DNA from: Mediannikoviicoccus sp037890055
GTDB taxonomy: Bacteria > Bacillota > Clostridia > Tissierellales > Peptoniphilaceae
Assembly: GCA_037890055.1 (NCBI GenBank)
Contig: JBBKBD010000005.1
Strand: one strand, 5' to 3'
Length of the DNA stretch: 64,000 bases
Below, piece after piece: positions 34,048 through 41,449 of the stretch. Made by a program: the position numbers and the translations under genes. The first letter of the stretch is position 1. Each line of letters starts with the position of its first letter. The notes below the pieces were generated by a model that worked only from the letters and a program-made list of their open reading frames with translations, did no database searches and had not been told where the DNA came from.

Positions 34048-34096
34048 AATAATCCTTTCTTTCCGTATGATTATAACATAGGCTTTCAAAAATTAC

Positions 34097-34111
34097 ATTA
34101 AAAAAGGACAA
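34097..34111. repeat. 15-bp direct repeat, left copy
   Basis: ATTAAAAAAGGACAA, then TCGAAGA. The same 15 bases followed by CCCGAAGA occur at 36385. The two copies flank the secreted peptidase and lipoprotein genes. Confidence 0.6.
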
Positions 34112-34177
34112 TCGAAGACAAGTGCTTGGTGTATAGCATTATATAGTTAGGTAATTAAATTGTCTATTTAGTTATGC

Positions 34178-34206
34178 TTGTTAAATTTAATGTATTATAG
34201 TACAAT
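34178..34206 (+). promoter_or_regulatory. Promoter of the peptidase-lipoprotein cassette
   Basis: -35 TTGTTA (34178-34183), 17-bp spacer, -10 TACAAT (34201-34206), 65 bp before the start codon. Confidence 0.6.
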
Positions 34207-34270
34207 AAAGGTGTAAAGAAAATTGGTGCAGAATAGGAAAAAGTTTTATTAGCGATTAAAGGAGGAAAAA

Positions 34271-35701
34271 ATGAAAAAAAACATATTACTAATTTTACTT
34301 TTAATTACCATTTTTGCAATACCGCTGACTAGCCAAAGTTATGCGAAAGATTTAAATCATGAGAACATAGAAAATGAGTTAAAGTCTCAAGGTATTGTCG
34401 ATTCTGGAGAAAAGCAAAACGAATTAAAAGGAAAAGAAAAAGAAGAATTTTTAGAACTTAATGAAATTTCTAAAGATGCTATAGTTAAAAAAATTGGGGA
34501 AAATGAATATGCGGAATATAACGGGGAGTTGTTATATTTTGACGGATTTGAACAGTATATAGATAAAGTATTGATACCAAAACAAGAAGAAAGAGCAGTT
34601 TCTTATTCGGAAGAGATTGATGAAGAACGAGTGAAAAACTATATAGGAAGCTTAAGAACTCTCATTAATGATTTAGATAAATATGAAATAACAAGTATTA
34701 AAGAGTCCTTAGATAATTTTATAGATGTAAAATTGGAAAGGAAAGATAGAGAATATAAGGGTTTAAAAATTGATAATCCATTTGATGCTATGTATATTAC
34801 ACTGGGAAAAGATAATTACAAATTGGTTCATTTAATTAATAATAAAAAATTTAATATGGATGAAATTGAATTAGAAGTTGATAAAGAAAAGGCTATGCTT
34901 GCTGTAAAAGACTTTATTAGTAAAGAATATCAAAAAAATGTACAAATTAATGATATTTATTTAAAAGTAAAGCAAATCAATAATCCAATAATAGAAGAAA
35001 ATAGAGACCTTATATCTAAGATATACGATGATAATCTATTTTTAAGTTATGAGGTTGAGTTATCTGATGAGACAAAAATTAATTTAGATTGTTACAACTA
35101 TAAAATTATTAACATTAATGATTTTAAAAATTCCACATCTTTTTATGATAGACAAAAGAATATGTATAACTGGGAAAATGCAAAAAGCATAGCTGAAGTT
35201 ATGAATATAAAGGGACTACCAGGAGGTCAAGTTGGGGTTTCTGCAGATGGAACATATAACAAGAATTCTATTTTATATAATATTAACACTAACCAAAATC
35301 AAAGAGGATTTTCATTTAGTGGTCATGGTAGTGAGAATTCTATGTTATTAACCAGTAAGAATCAATCTGGAGGGGACCCGCATACATATATATATGCATC
35401 TGAGTGTAAAACTAATTCCAGGTGGAAATTTGTGTTTATGGATATGTGTGAATCTGAAAAAGGAAATGCATGGGCGTCAGTTTTTAACATATGGAGTTCA
35501 AGCAAAGGTAAAGTGCTTTTGGGATGGAGGGAACGTGTGTATATTAATGCAAGTCATGTTTTTGTTACAGAATTAAGAAATCAAAGTGTGGCACATCCAC
35601 GAGATGCTCTTTATAAAAACGTTTTAAAAGCAAAAAGTATTGCTTCAGCTAAAGGAGAAGATGTATCTCATTTAAATTTTAGAGGAGATTATGAATATTA
35701 A
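34271..35701 (+). CDS. Secreted protein with caspase/legumain-like His and Cys motifs (putative clan CD peptidase)
   Basis: 476 aa. Signal peptide with a hydrophobic core at residues 4-20 and a likely cut after QSYA (Ala25). A ~280-residue middle part is rich in Lys, Glu and Asn, without recognised motifs. The C-terminal ~170 residues hold FSFSGHGSE (His352) and, 41 residues later, FVFMDMCES (Cys393). Both lie after short hydrophobic strands, as the catalytic His-Gly and Cys do in clan CD peptidases (caspases, legumain, gingipain). KGKVLLGWRERVY and AHPRDALYKNVL follow. No transpeptidase or anchor motif. RBS AAAGGAGG. Overlaps the lipoprotein gene by 11 bp. Fold call is inference from motifs only. 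Confidence 0.6.
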   Translation: MKKNILLILLLITIFAIPLTSQSYAKDLNHENIENELKSQGIVDSGEKQNELKGKEKEEFLELNEISKDAIVKKIGENEYAEYNGELLYFDGFEQYIDKVLIPKQEERAVSYSEEIDEERVKNYIGSLRTLINDLDKYEITSIKESLDNFIDVKLERKDREYKGLKIDNPFDAMYITLGKDNYKLVHLINNKKFNMDEIELEVDKEKAMLAVKDFISKEYQKNVQINDIYLKVKQINNPIIEENRDLISKIYDDNLFLSYEVELSDETKINLDCYNYKIININDFKNSTSFYDRQKNMYNWENAKSIAEVMNIKGLPGGQVGVSADGTYNKNSILYNINTNQNQRGFSFSGHGSENSMLLTSKNQSGGDPHTYIYASECKTNSRWKFVFMDMCESEKGNAWASVFNIWSSSKGKVLLGWRERVYINASHVFVTELRNQSVAHPRDALYKNVLKAKSIASAKGEDVSHLNFRGDYEY

Positions 35702-36305
35702 AAAAATTATAAGATTAAGCTTATTAATAAGTGTTGTCTTAATTGCTGTTTCATGTAAAAGAAATGGAAATATTGATACAACAGCAATTACAAATGCAAA
35801 TAATACGGAAAACAATGATAACTTTATTGGGGATAATTTTAAAAAAACTAAAGTTTCAGAGTTGCCTATTGAAGTGATAATTGATAATATCCAAAATAAA
35901 GAATTAGAAGAGTTAAGGTTTACAACGGATAAAGATGATTTGAAAAATGAAATTAACAATACTATTGACAAATTAAAAGTTCAAAACGAGTCTGGAGAGT
36001 TGAAACTTATACTTCCTATTAGGCTTATGTCTGGCAAAAGTCCTTATGATTTTGAATTCTCAATGCTATTTGATGAGGAAGACGGTGCTTATGTGAGGTT
36101 AAGGGCAGATGTATATGGAGAAGAGGAGAGACATTTTTATTCGTTTAATAAAGAAGACCCTATATATAAAGAATTAAAATCCCTATATTCCAAAATTTTA
36201 AAAGAAGTTGGACTGTCATTTGAAGATGTTTATGGGGTAGAGTATGATAGTGAAAAATCTCATGAACTTTATGAAAAGGCGACTGAGTTTATAAATAACA
36301 AATAG
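35691..36305 (+). CDS. Lipoprotein paired with the putative peptidase
   Basis: 204 aa. Signal with lipobox IAVSC (Cys22), an Asn/Thr-rich linker, then a soluble acidic domain of about 150 residues without a recognised family. Starts inside the last codons of the peptidase gene, using AGAGGAG as RBS, so the products are made in a fixed ratio. A membrane-bound partner, inhibitor or substrate of the peptidase is possible but not shown. Hairpin terminator follows. Confidence 0.65.
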   Translation: MNIKKIIRLSLLISVVLIAVSCKRNGNIDTTAITNANNTENNDNFIGDNFKKTKVSELPIEVIIDNIQNKELEELRFTTDKDDLKNEINNTIDKLKVQNESGELKLILPIRLMSGKSPYDFEFSMLFDEEDGAYVRLRADVYGEEERHFYSFNKEDPIYKELKSLYSKILKEVGLSFEDVYGVEYDSEKSHELYEKATEFINNK

Positions 36306-36321
36306 ATTCAAGAAATATTTG

Positions 36322-36353
36322 ATAAGAGATGGTTTATACTATCTCTTATTTTT
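36322..36353 (+). terminator. Intrinsic terminator of the cassette
   Basis: ATAAGAGAT (36322-36330) pairs with ATCTCTTAT (36341-36349), then T run. Confidence 0.85.
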
Positions 36354-36384
36354 GTGTATGAAAAAAATTTAGTTGATGTCTTCA

Positions 36385-36399
36385 ATTAAAAAAGGACAA
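36385..36399. repeat. 15-bp direct repeat, right copy
   Basis: ATTAAAAAAGGACAA again, here forming part of the terminator of the minus-strand ABC operon. Confidence 0.6.
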
Positions 36400-36414
36400 C
36401 CCGAAGATTGCCCT
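36388..36414 (-). terminator. Terminator of the minus-strand GntR/ABC operon
   Basis: On the minus strand AGGGCAA pairs with TTGTCCT (36408-36414 with 36393-36399, one G-U pair), then six T. Confidence 0.75.
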
Positions 36415-36419
36415 AAACA

Positions 36420-37265
36420 CTATAAATCAATTTTATTATCTAACATATATCTAGTTAAGAAGTAATATACTATGCATAGCACTGTGAATAATATTGCCGA
36501 TGCAAGGTTAAAGGATAGAAATGCACTTTGAGGAGTATCTTGTGCAAACATATCAAAACTTTTATATACCAATTCTATTCTCTTAAAAAACTCAACTCTA
36601 TATGGCACCATTAGGTTTATAAAGTAAGCTGCTATTGAATGTGCAATAGAGAAAGCAAGGTAAACTAAAAGCCAAAGTATTCCTGAGTTGGATTCTTTAA
36701 ATACCGCCTTTGTAAATGTTATGGAAAAATATAACAACACAAATGAAAAAATTCCTTCTACAAATCTTGCTACTAGTACAAATATAATATGGCTAATGTT
36801 TATTTCGTTTGCTGTCATTGCCATACGAATTGACTTTGCAGCTGCTTCATGAATATTTGGGATTAAAAACTTTGAGAAAAAGTAAAATCCTGCAAGTATT
36901 GTAATATTTAGTATTGCGGTCCATATTAATATATTTATAAGCTTTGAGTTTAAAAAGTCCTTTCCATTTATTGGAAGAGTAAACTTTAGTAGGGATTGAT
37001 CGTTATATAAATCCCTCTTATAATTTGTAACTACATAAAAAATAAAGCATATTCCTATTGCCGTAGCAATTATTATGGATACTATTAGTGTTACTGGAAA
37101 GATTAGTCCAGTATCACTAACTGTGTTTAACCCTGGTTCAAGATTATCACCAGTAAAGGTTTTGAAACCAAGAAGTAGTAGTCCTGAAGCTACAAGCCCT
37201 CCTATTATTAGGTATAGGAAGTAGGATGCAGCCTTTTTAAATTCATATTTTAAAAGTTTTCCCAT
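36420..37265 (-). CDS. ABC-2-like membrane protein of a YtrBC-type transporter
   Basis: 281 aa with six to seven hydrophobic segments and a typical MGKLLKYEFKKAASYF start. No cytoplasmic ATPase motifs. It overlaps the upstream ATPase gene by 16 bp and is the last gene of the GntR-ATPase-permease operon, so it should be the membrane partner. Substrate unknown; relatives respond to cell-wall antibiotics. Confidence 0.8.
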   Translation of the reverse strand: MGKLLKYEFKKAASYFLYLIIGGLVASGLLLLGFKTFTGDNLEPGLNTVSDTGLIFPVTLIVSIIIATAIGICFIFYVVTNYKRDLYNDQSLLKFTLPINGKDFLNSKLINILIWTAILNITILAGFYFFSKFLIPNIHEAAAKSIRMAMTANEINISHIIFVLVARFVEGIFSFVLLYFSITFTKAVFKESNSGILWLLVYLAFSIAHSIAAYFINLMVPYRVEFFKRIELVYKSFDMFAQDTPQSAFLSFNLASAILFTVLCIVYYFLTRYMLDNKIDL

Positions 37266-37966
37266 TGCAAACCTCCAAATACTTTTTTGTATTTTTCTTC
37301 TATAGAAGAGCCATCTCTTTCTCTAATATTTTCTGCTGTATCAAAAAGAGCTATCTCTCCGTCTTTAATAAATATAACTTGCTCAAAGATGTTCTCGATG
37401 TCCTTAACCAAGTGGGTTGATATAATCATAAGACTTTCCGGTGCGATATTGTCTATTATGGTGTTTAAGATTTCGTCCCTTGCCACAGGGTCAACTCCTG
37501 CAATTGGTTCGTCCATAATATAAATCTTTGCCTTTCTTGAAAGTACCATGGCAAGATGAAGTTTTTCGTTCATGCCCTTTGAAAGTGTAGATATCTTTTG
37601 ACTTGGATTTAGACCGAGGCTTTCCAAAATCTTTACAGATTTTTCTCTGTCAAAGTCTTCATAAAAGTCTGCATAGTACTTTATGCAATCGGAAATCTTT
37701 TTAAAATTATATAAGATATCTTTGTCTGCAAGGTAAGACACAAATGCCTTTGTGGTCTTTCCTGGTTTGAAGTCATTAAGTAGTACTTCCCCTTTGTATG
37801 TGTTAATAAGACCTGCAATAATTTTTATTAAAGTTGTCTTACCAGATCCGTTTGGTCCTAGAAGTCCAATAACTTTGCCCGACTCTAAAGACAGGTTAAC
37901 ATCTTTTAGGGCGTAGTTACTTCCATATTTTTTATTTAATTCTCTTATTTCAATTAGATTGCTCAT
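37250..37966 (-). CDS. ABC transporter ATPase (YtrB-like)
   Basis: 238 aa. Walker A GPNGSGKTT, a degenerate signature LSKGMNEKLHLAMVLS (SKGM for SGGQ, as in YtrB/CcmA-like ATPases), Walker B IYIMDEPIAGVDP, switch His STHLVKD. Overlaps the regulator gene by 17 bp and the membrane gene by 16 bp. Confidence 0.88.
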   Translation of the reverse strand: MSNLIEIRELNKKYGSNYALKDVNLSLESGKVIGLLGPNGSGKTTLIKIIAGLINTYKGEVLLNDFKPGKTTKAFVSYLADKDILYNFKKISDCIKYYADFYEDFDREKSVKILESLGLNPSQKISTLSKGMNEKLHLAMVLSRKAKIYIMDEPIAGVDPVARDEILNTIIDNIAPESLMIISTHLVKDIENIFEQVIFIKDGEIALFDTAENIRERDGSSIEEKYKKVFGGLQWENF

Positions 37967-38321
37967 TCGCCTGCCACTCCTCTTCTAATAAATTGAAACA
38001 TTCTTCTTTATTAAGTCCAAGGCTTTTTATTTCGCTATAGAAATTTGAAATAATCTCTCTGCCTTTATCGACTTTTAAATCTTTTAATATCTTTTCATCT
38101 GATGTTATAAAGTTTCCAAGTCCTCGTTGAGAATAGATAATCCCTTCATTTTTAAGTTCTTGAAAGCTTCGTTGAACAGTGTTGGGATTGACCTTTAAAA
38201 TAGAGGACATGTCCCTTACAGATGGAATCTTTTCGTTAGGTTTAAGTTCGCCCCTAATAATCTTGTACTTAAAGTAATCCATAATCTGTACATAGATAGG
38301 TTGAAAATCGTTAAATTCCAT
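37950..38321 (-). CDS. GntR-family regulator, YtrA subfamily
   Basis: 123 aa. Winged helix at residues ~8-75 (PIYVQIMDYFKYKIIRGEL, IPSVRDMSSILKVNPNTVQRSFQELKNEGII) with a short C-terminal helical dimerisation tail, the YtrA layout. First gene of the operon and probable repressor of it: its promoter carries an inverted repeat over the -10. Confidence 0.92.
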   Translation of the reverse strand: MEFNDFQPIYVQIMDYFKYKIIRGELKPNEKIPSVRDMSSILKVNPNTVQRSFQELKNEGIIYSQRGLGNFITSDEKILKDLKVDKGREIISNFYSEIKSLGLNKEECFNLLEEEWQANEQSN

Positions 38322-38334
38322 ATTACACCTCCTA

Positions 38335-38376
38335 CTGTGTTATCTAAATAATACAGCAACATAATAGGAATGTCAA
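38335..38376 (-). promoter_or_regulatory. Promoter and operator of the YtrA-type operon
   Basis: Minus-strand -35 TTGACA (38371-38376), 17-bp spacer, -10 TATTAT (38348-38353). An inverted repeat CTGTGTTAT-CTAA-ATAATACAG (38335-38356, 8 of 9 positions paired) covers the -10 and start site, as expected for repression by the GntR protein encoded first. Confidence 0.8.
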
Positions 38377-38380
38377 TATT

Positions 38381-39751
38381 TTATTCTACATATAGATTGT
38401 TTAAGTCCTTTGAAAAGTCTGTAAATACCTTAACGCCGTTTTCAAATAGATCCATTAAATAGGAAATGTCTTCGCTCTTTATAACATCGCCCTTTTTAAG
38501 GTAAATGTTTCCCGGTGGATAGATGATTATATTTTCCTTTAGTTTTCGTCCTTTCGCATTAAGAAGGGAAACTCTATTGTCTTCTTTGTCGCTTTCTATA
38601 TCTTCATGGGTTACAAAGTCTTTATAGTCCTTCATATTGAATGACCTAATCGCCTTTGAAAGGGCTTTAAAGTCTTCCTCTCTATCCATAGGGCTGGTTA
38701 TTAACACCATAATATTTTTTGTAATCATCTCGATAAAAATATCGTGACGCTCAAGATGATGACGAAGATAGATGGAAGGGCTTGTGGTCTGTAGTATTAT
38801 TCTTGAAAAGTCCTGCTTCAAGTCCTTTGAAAAATTAGGGTAAAATACAAAGTCTAAGTCTTCAATTGACTTATAGAAGTCATCCACATAACTCTTTAAT
38901 TTTTCAAACTTCTCTTCTCCATGCTTTGCCATATAGGCACTTGCCAACTCCAAAGACATCATAAAGATGTATGAGGGAGAGGAGGTTTGAAGTTTTTCAA
39001 TCATGTAAAGCACCTTTGAAATATCTTCATCACTCATATGGTGACCAAAGTTTATAACTGAAGTCTGTGTAAGTGCGGGCAAGGTCTTATGAAATGAGTT
39101 TACTGAAAGACTTGCTCCAAGCTCCATGGCATTTATTGTTAAGTCCCCGTGGTACTTAAGATGGGACCCATGGGCTTCGTCCACAAATAGATATACATCA
39201 TTTTCCCTACAATACTTTGCAAGCTTTCTGATGTCCCTGGACAGTCCAAAGTAGTTTGGTCTTGAAAGGATAACCATCTTAATGTCTCTGTCTTTTTTTA
39301 AAACCTTTAAAAACTCTTCTTCTGAAATTGGAATTTCTAAGCCCGTATCTGTGCTTTCATGTTCCAAAATAATTGGTACCAGTTCATTAAGTTCAATTGC
39401 ATTATAAACGGACTTGTGGCAGTTTCTTGCAATTAACACCTTGTCCTTGTGTTTTGTCAGTACCATTATGCCTGCAAGAATTCCCACGGTGGTACCATTG
39501 GTAAGGTAAAAAGATTTTTTAGAACCTCTTTCCTCGGTCAAAAGTTTTAAAGACTCTTCAATAATACCATTTGTATTATAAAGATTGTCTGCGCCATCAA
39601 TCTCAGTGAAGTCAAGTTGTAGTAGATTATCTATAATTGGCTTATAAAGTTCAAAAGCATGGCCCTTATGCCCGGGCATGTGAAATCTTATTTTGTCGTT
39701 GTCTTTAAGTTTCATTAGACCAGACAGTATTGGCGTATTCAGTTTCGTCAT
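38381..39751 (-). CDS. Orn/Lys/Arg decarboxylase family PLP enzyme
   Basis: 456 aa. PLP-dependent group III type decarboxylase, short form. FHMPGHKG (residues 23-30), SFYLTNGTTVGILAG, VDEAHGSHL (Asp191) and NSFHKTLPALTQ with the PLP lysine at 222. A small C-terminal domain ends with PPGNIYLKKGDVI. Arginine or lysine decarboxylation for polyamines is likely, but family members cannot be told apart by eye. Directly abuts the SCIFF maturase stop, so it appears to share that transcript. Confidence 0.88.
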   Translation of the reverse strand: MTKLNTPILSGLMKLKDNDKIRFHMPGHKGHAFELYKPIIDNLLQLDFTEIDGADNLYNTNGIIEESLKLLTEERGSKKSFYLTNGTTVGILAGIMVLTKHKDKVLIARNCHKSVYNAIELNELVPIILEHESTDTGLEIPISEEEFLKVLKKDRDIKMVILSRPNYFGLSRDIRKLAKYCRENDVYLFVDEAHGSHLKYHGDLTINAMELGASLSVNSFHKTLPALTQTSVINFGHHMSDEDISKVLYMIEKLQTSSPSYIFMMSLELASAYMAKHGEEKFEKLKSYVDDFYKSIEDLDFVFYPNFSKDLKQDFSRIILQTTSPSIYLRHHLERHDIFIEMITKNIMVLITSPMDREEDFKALSKAIRSFNMKDYKDFVTHEDIESDKEDNRVSLLNAKGRKLKENIIIYPPGNIYLKKGDVIKSEDISYLMDLFENGVKVFTDFSKDLNNLYVE

Positions 39752-41113
39752 TTAACTATCCTTTAACATCTTTTCAACTTCCGTATAGATTGCACATTCG
39801 GTTCTCTTCTTTTGCATCTCACAGCCAACAGCGTATGGCTTATGGATGTCGCCATTAAAGTTATATGCATTGGCATGGCAACCTCCAGAGCAGTAGAATT
39901 TGTTCCAACAGTCCTTGCAGTCGTCCTTTTCAAACACATGGGCTGAGCCAAAAAGTTTTTGCGTCTCTTCAGGCATTGTAAAGTCTTCGTCTAAGATATT
40001 GCCCATTTTAAAATCTTCGTTACCTACAAATTGATGGCATGGATAAACGTCTCCTTCTGGAGTAACAGCCACATATTCACAGCCGGCGCCACATCCTGAA
40101 ACCCTCTTTAAGATACATGGCCCTTGGCTTAGGTCCACCATAAAGTGGAAGAATTTAAAAGGATCTCCTTCAACTTGAAGGTCTGCGTAGGTCTTTGCAT
40201 AATCTTCATATTCCTTTAAAATAACTGGCAAATCCTCTTCCGTAATAGCATATGGATTGTTGTCAGGGTCCACCACCGGCTCTACAGAAGACAAATTAAA
40301 GCCTAGGTCTCTGAAAAGTTCTAAGTCATTTGAAAAGTCTAAATTATTTTTAGTAAAGGTTCCTCTAACATAGTATGATTTCTTTCCTCTTTTTGAAATC
40401 AGCTTTTGATACTTTGGAACGATTATGTCGTATGAGCCCTTGTCGTTTAGAGTAGGTCTCATCTCGTCATTGACTTCCTTACGACCGTCAAGACTAAGCA
40501 CAACATTGTGCATGTTTTCATTTATATAGTCGATGATTTCGTCGTTTAATAAAATTCCATTGGTGGTTATTGTAAAACGGAAGTACTTTCCATTTTCTTC
40601 TGCAATTTTGTTTCCGTACTCCACAAGTTTTTTCACAAGAGGGAAGTCCATAAGTGGTTCGCCACCAAAGAAGTCAACTTCCAGGGCCTTTCTTGACCCG
40701 GAGTGGTCAACAAGGTGCTTAAGTGCCTTCTTACCAACCTCTTCCGTCATATAGGCCTTGTGTCCACCAAAGTCTCCTTGGGATGCAAAACAGTATTTGC
40801 ATTTTAAGTTACAGTCATGCACCACATGAAGGCACATTGCCTTTAACACAGGCTCCTTATTTTTAATTGCATCAAAGTCGATGTAGTCGTCGGAGGAATA
40901 AAGCAGTCCATTTTTCTCCATGTTTTCAATTTCATCATAGCAGTCGGACACGTCCGACGCATCGTACTCTGAAAGTATTTCTATTATCTCTTCCTTATTC
41001 TTATCTTTATAGTAGTCTAAAATATCAAAAGAGATGTCATCAAACAAGTGAACTGCTCCACCATTAACATCAACTACGATATTTCTACCATGCATTTTAT
41101 ATTTATGAATCAT
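39752..41113 (-). CDS. scfB: SCIFF peptide maturase, radical SAM/SPASM protein
   Basis: Forms thioether crosslinks in the SCIFF peptide encoded just upstream. 453 aa. N-terminal peptide-recognition domain (~1-85). Radical SAM core with Cys101, Cys105, Cys108 (CNLKCKYC), a DFFGGEPLMDF motif and a C-terminal SPASM region rich in Cys (CGAGCEYVAVTPEGDVYPCHQF, CKDCWNKFYCSGGC) binding two auxiliary clusters. Length and neighbour identify it firmly. A weak hairpin separates it from the peptide gene. Confidence 0.95.
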   Translation of the reverse strand: MIHKYKMHGRNIVVDVNGGAVHLFDDISFDILDYYKDKNKEEIIEILSEYDASDVSDCYDEIENMEKNGLLYSSDDYIDFDAIKNKEPVLKAMCLHVVHDCNLKCKYCFASQGDFGGHKAYMTEEVGKKALKHLVDHSGSRKALEVDFFGGEPLMDFPLVKKLVEYGNKIAEENGKYFRFTITTNGILLNDEIIDYINENMHNVVLSLDGRKEVNDEMRPTLNDKGSYDIIVPKYQKLISKRGKKSYYVRGTFTKNNLDFSNDLELFRDLGFNLSSVEPVVDPDNNPYAITEEDLPVILKEYEDYAKTYADLQVEGDPFKFFHFMVDLSQGPCILKRVSGCGAGCEYVAVTPEGDVYPCHQFVGNEDFKMGNILDEDFTMPEETQKLFGSAHVFEKDDCKDCWNKFYCSGGCHANAYNFNGDIHKPYAVGCEMQKKRTECAIYTEVEKMLKDS

Positions 41114-41152
41114 AAAATCTCCTTCAAATTAATCCATTTAAATTTATAAAGT

Positions 41153-41180
41153 AAAAAAGGGATGAAATTAATCAACCCTT
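41153..41180 (-). terminator. Attenuator-like hairpin between the SCIFF peptide and maturase genes
   Basis: On the minus strand AAGGGTTGA (41172-41180) pairs with TCATCCCTT (41157-41165), one mismatch, followed by T run. Partial read-through would give more peptide than enzyme mRNA. Confidence 0.65.
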
Positions 41181-41185
41181 CTCGA

Positions 41186-41335
41186 TTATCTGTTTTCGTT
41201 TTCACACTCTTGGTTACCTACAGTACAAGAAGTCTTGCAAGCAGATTGACAAGAAGTTTGGCATTCTCCACATCCACCTTTACAAGCAGATTCTTTAAGA
41301 GAATTACCTGAAATAGTAATAATATGTTTTTCCAT
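41186..41335 (-). CDS. scfA: SCIFF peptide precursor (six cysteines in forty-five residues)
   Basis: 49 aa. A short leader (MEKHIITISGNSLKES) is followed by a Cys-rich core: ACKGGCGECQTSCQSACK, then TSCTVGNQEC. This is the near-invariant SCIFF core of Clostridia and Tissierellia. RBS GAGGAGG, 6 nt before the ATG. Modified by the radical SAM enzyme next door; the biological role of mature SCIFF is not established. Confidence 0.96.
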   Translation of the reverse strand: MEKHIITISGNSLKESACKGGCGECQTSCQSACKTSCTVGNQECENENR

Positions 41336-41357
41336 TATGTACCTCCTCATTGGTTTT

Positions 41358-41366
41358 ATTATAACA
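41358..41366 (-). promoter_or_regulatory. Extended -10 promoter of the SCIFF operon
   Basis: Minus-strand TG-T-TATAAT, about 22 bp before the peptide start codon; no clear -35. Confidence 0.55.
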
Positions 41367-41417
41367 TATAAAAGTTCAGTAGGAAATTAAAATTTTTATA
41401 TTGTGAAAAATTGTGTA

Positions 41418-41447
41418 GAAAAAAGGCAATCCCTATGAAATTGCCTT
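41418..41447 (-). terminator. Terminator of the peptide-binding lipoprotein gene
   Basis: AAGGCAA (41423-41429) pairs with TTGCCTT (41441-41447); T run on the minus strand. Confidence 0.78.
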
Positions 41448-41449
41448 AA

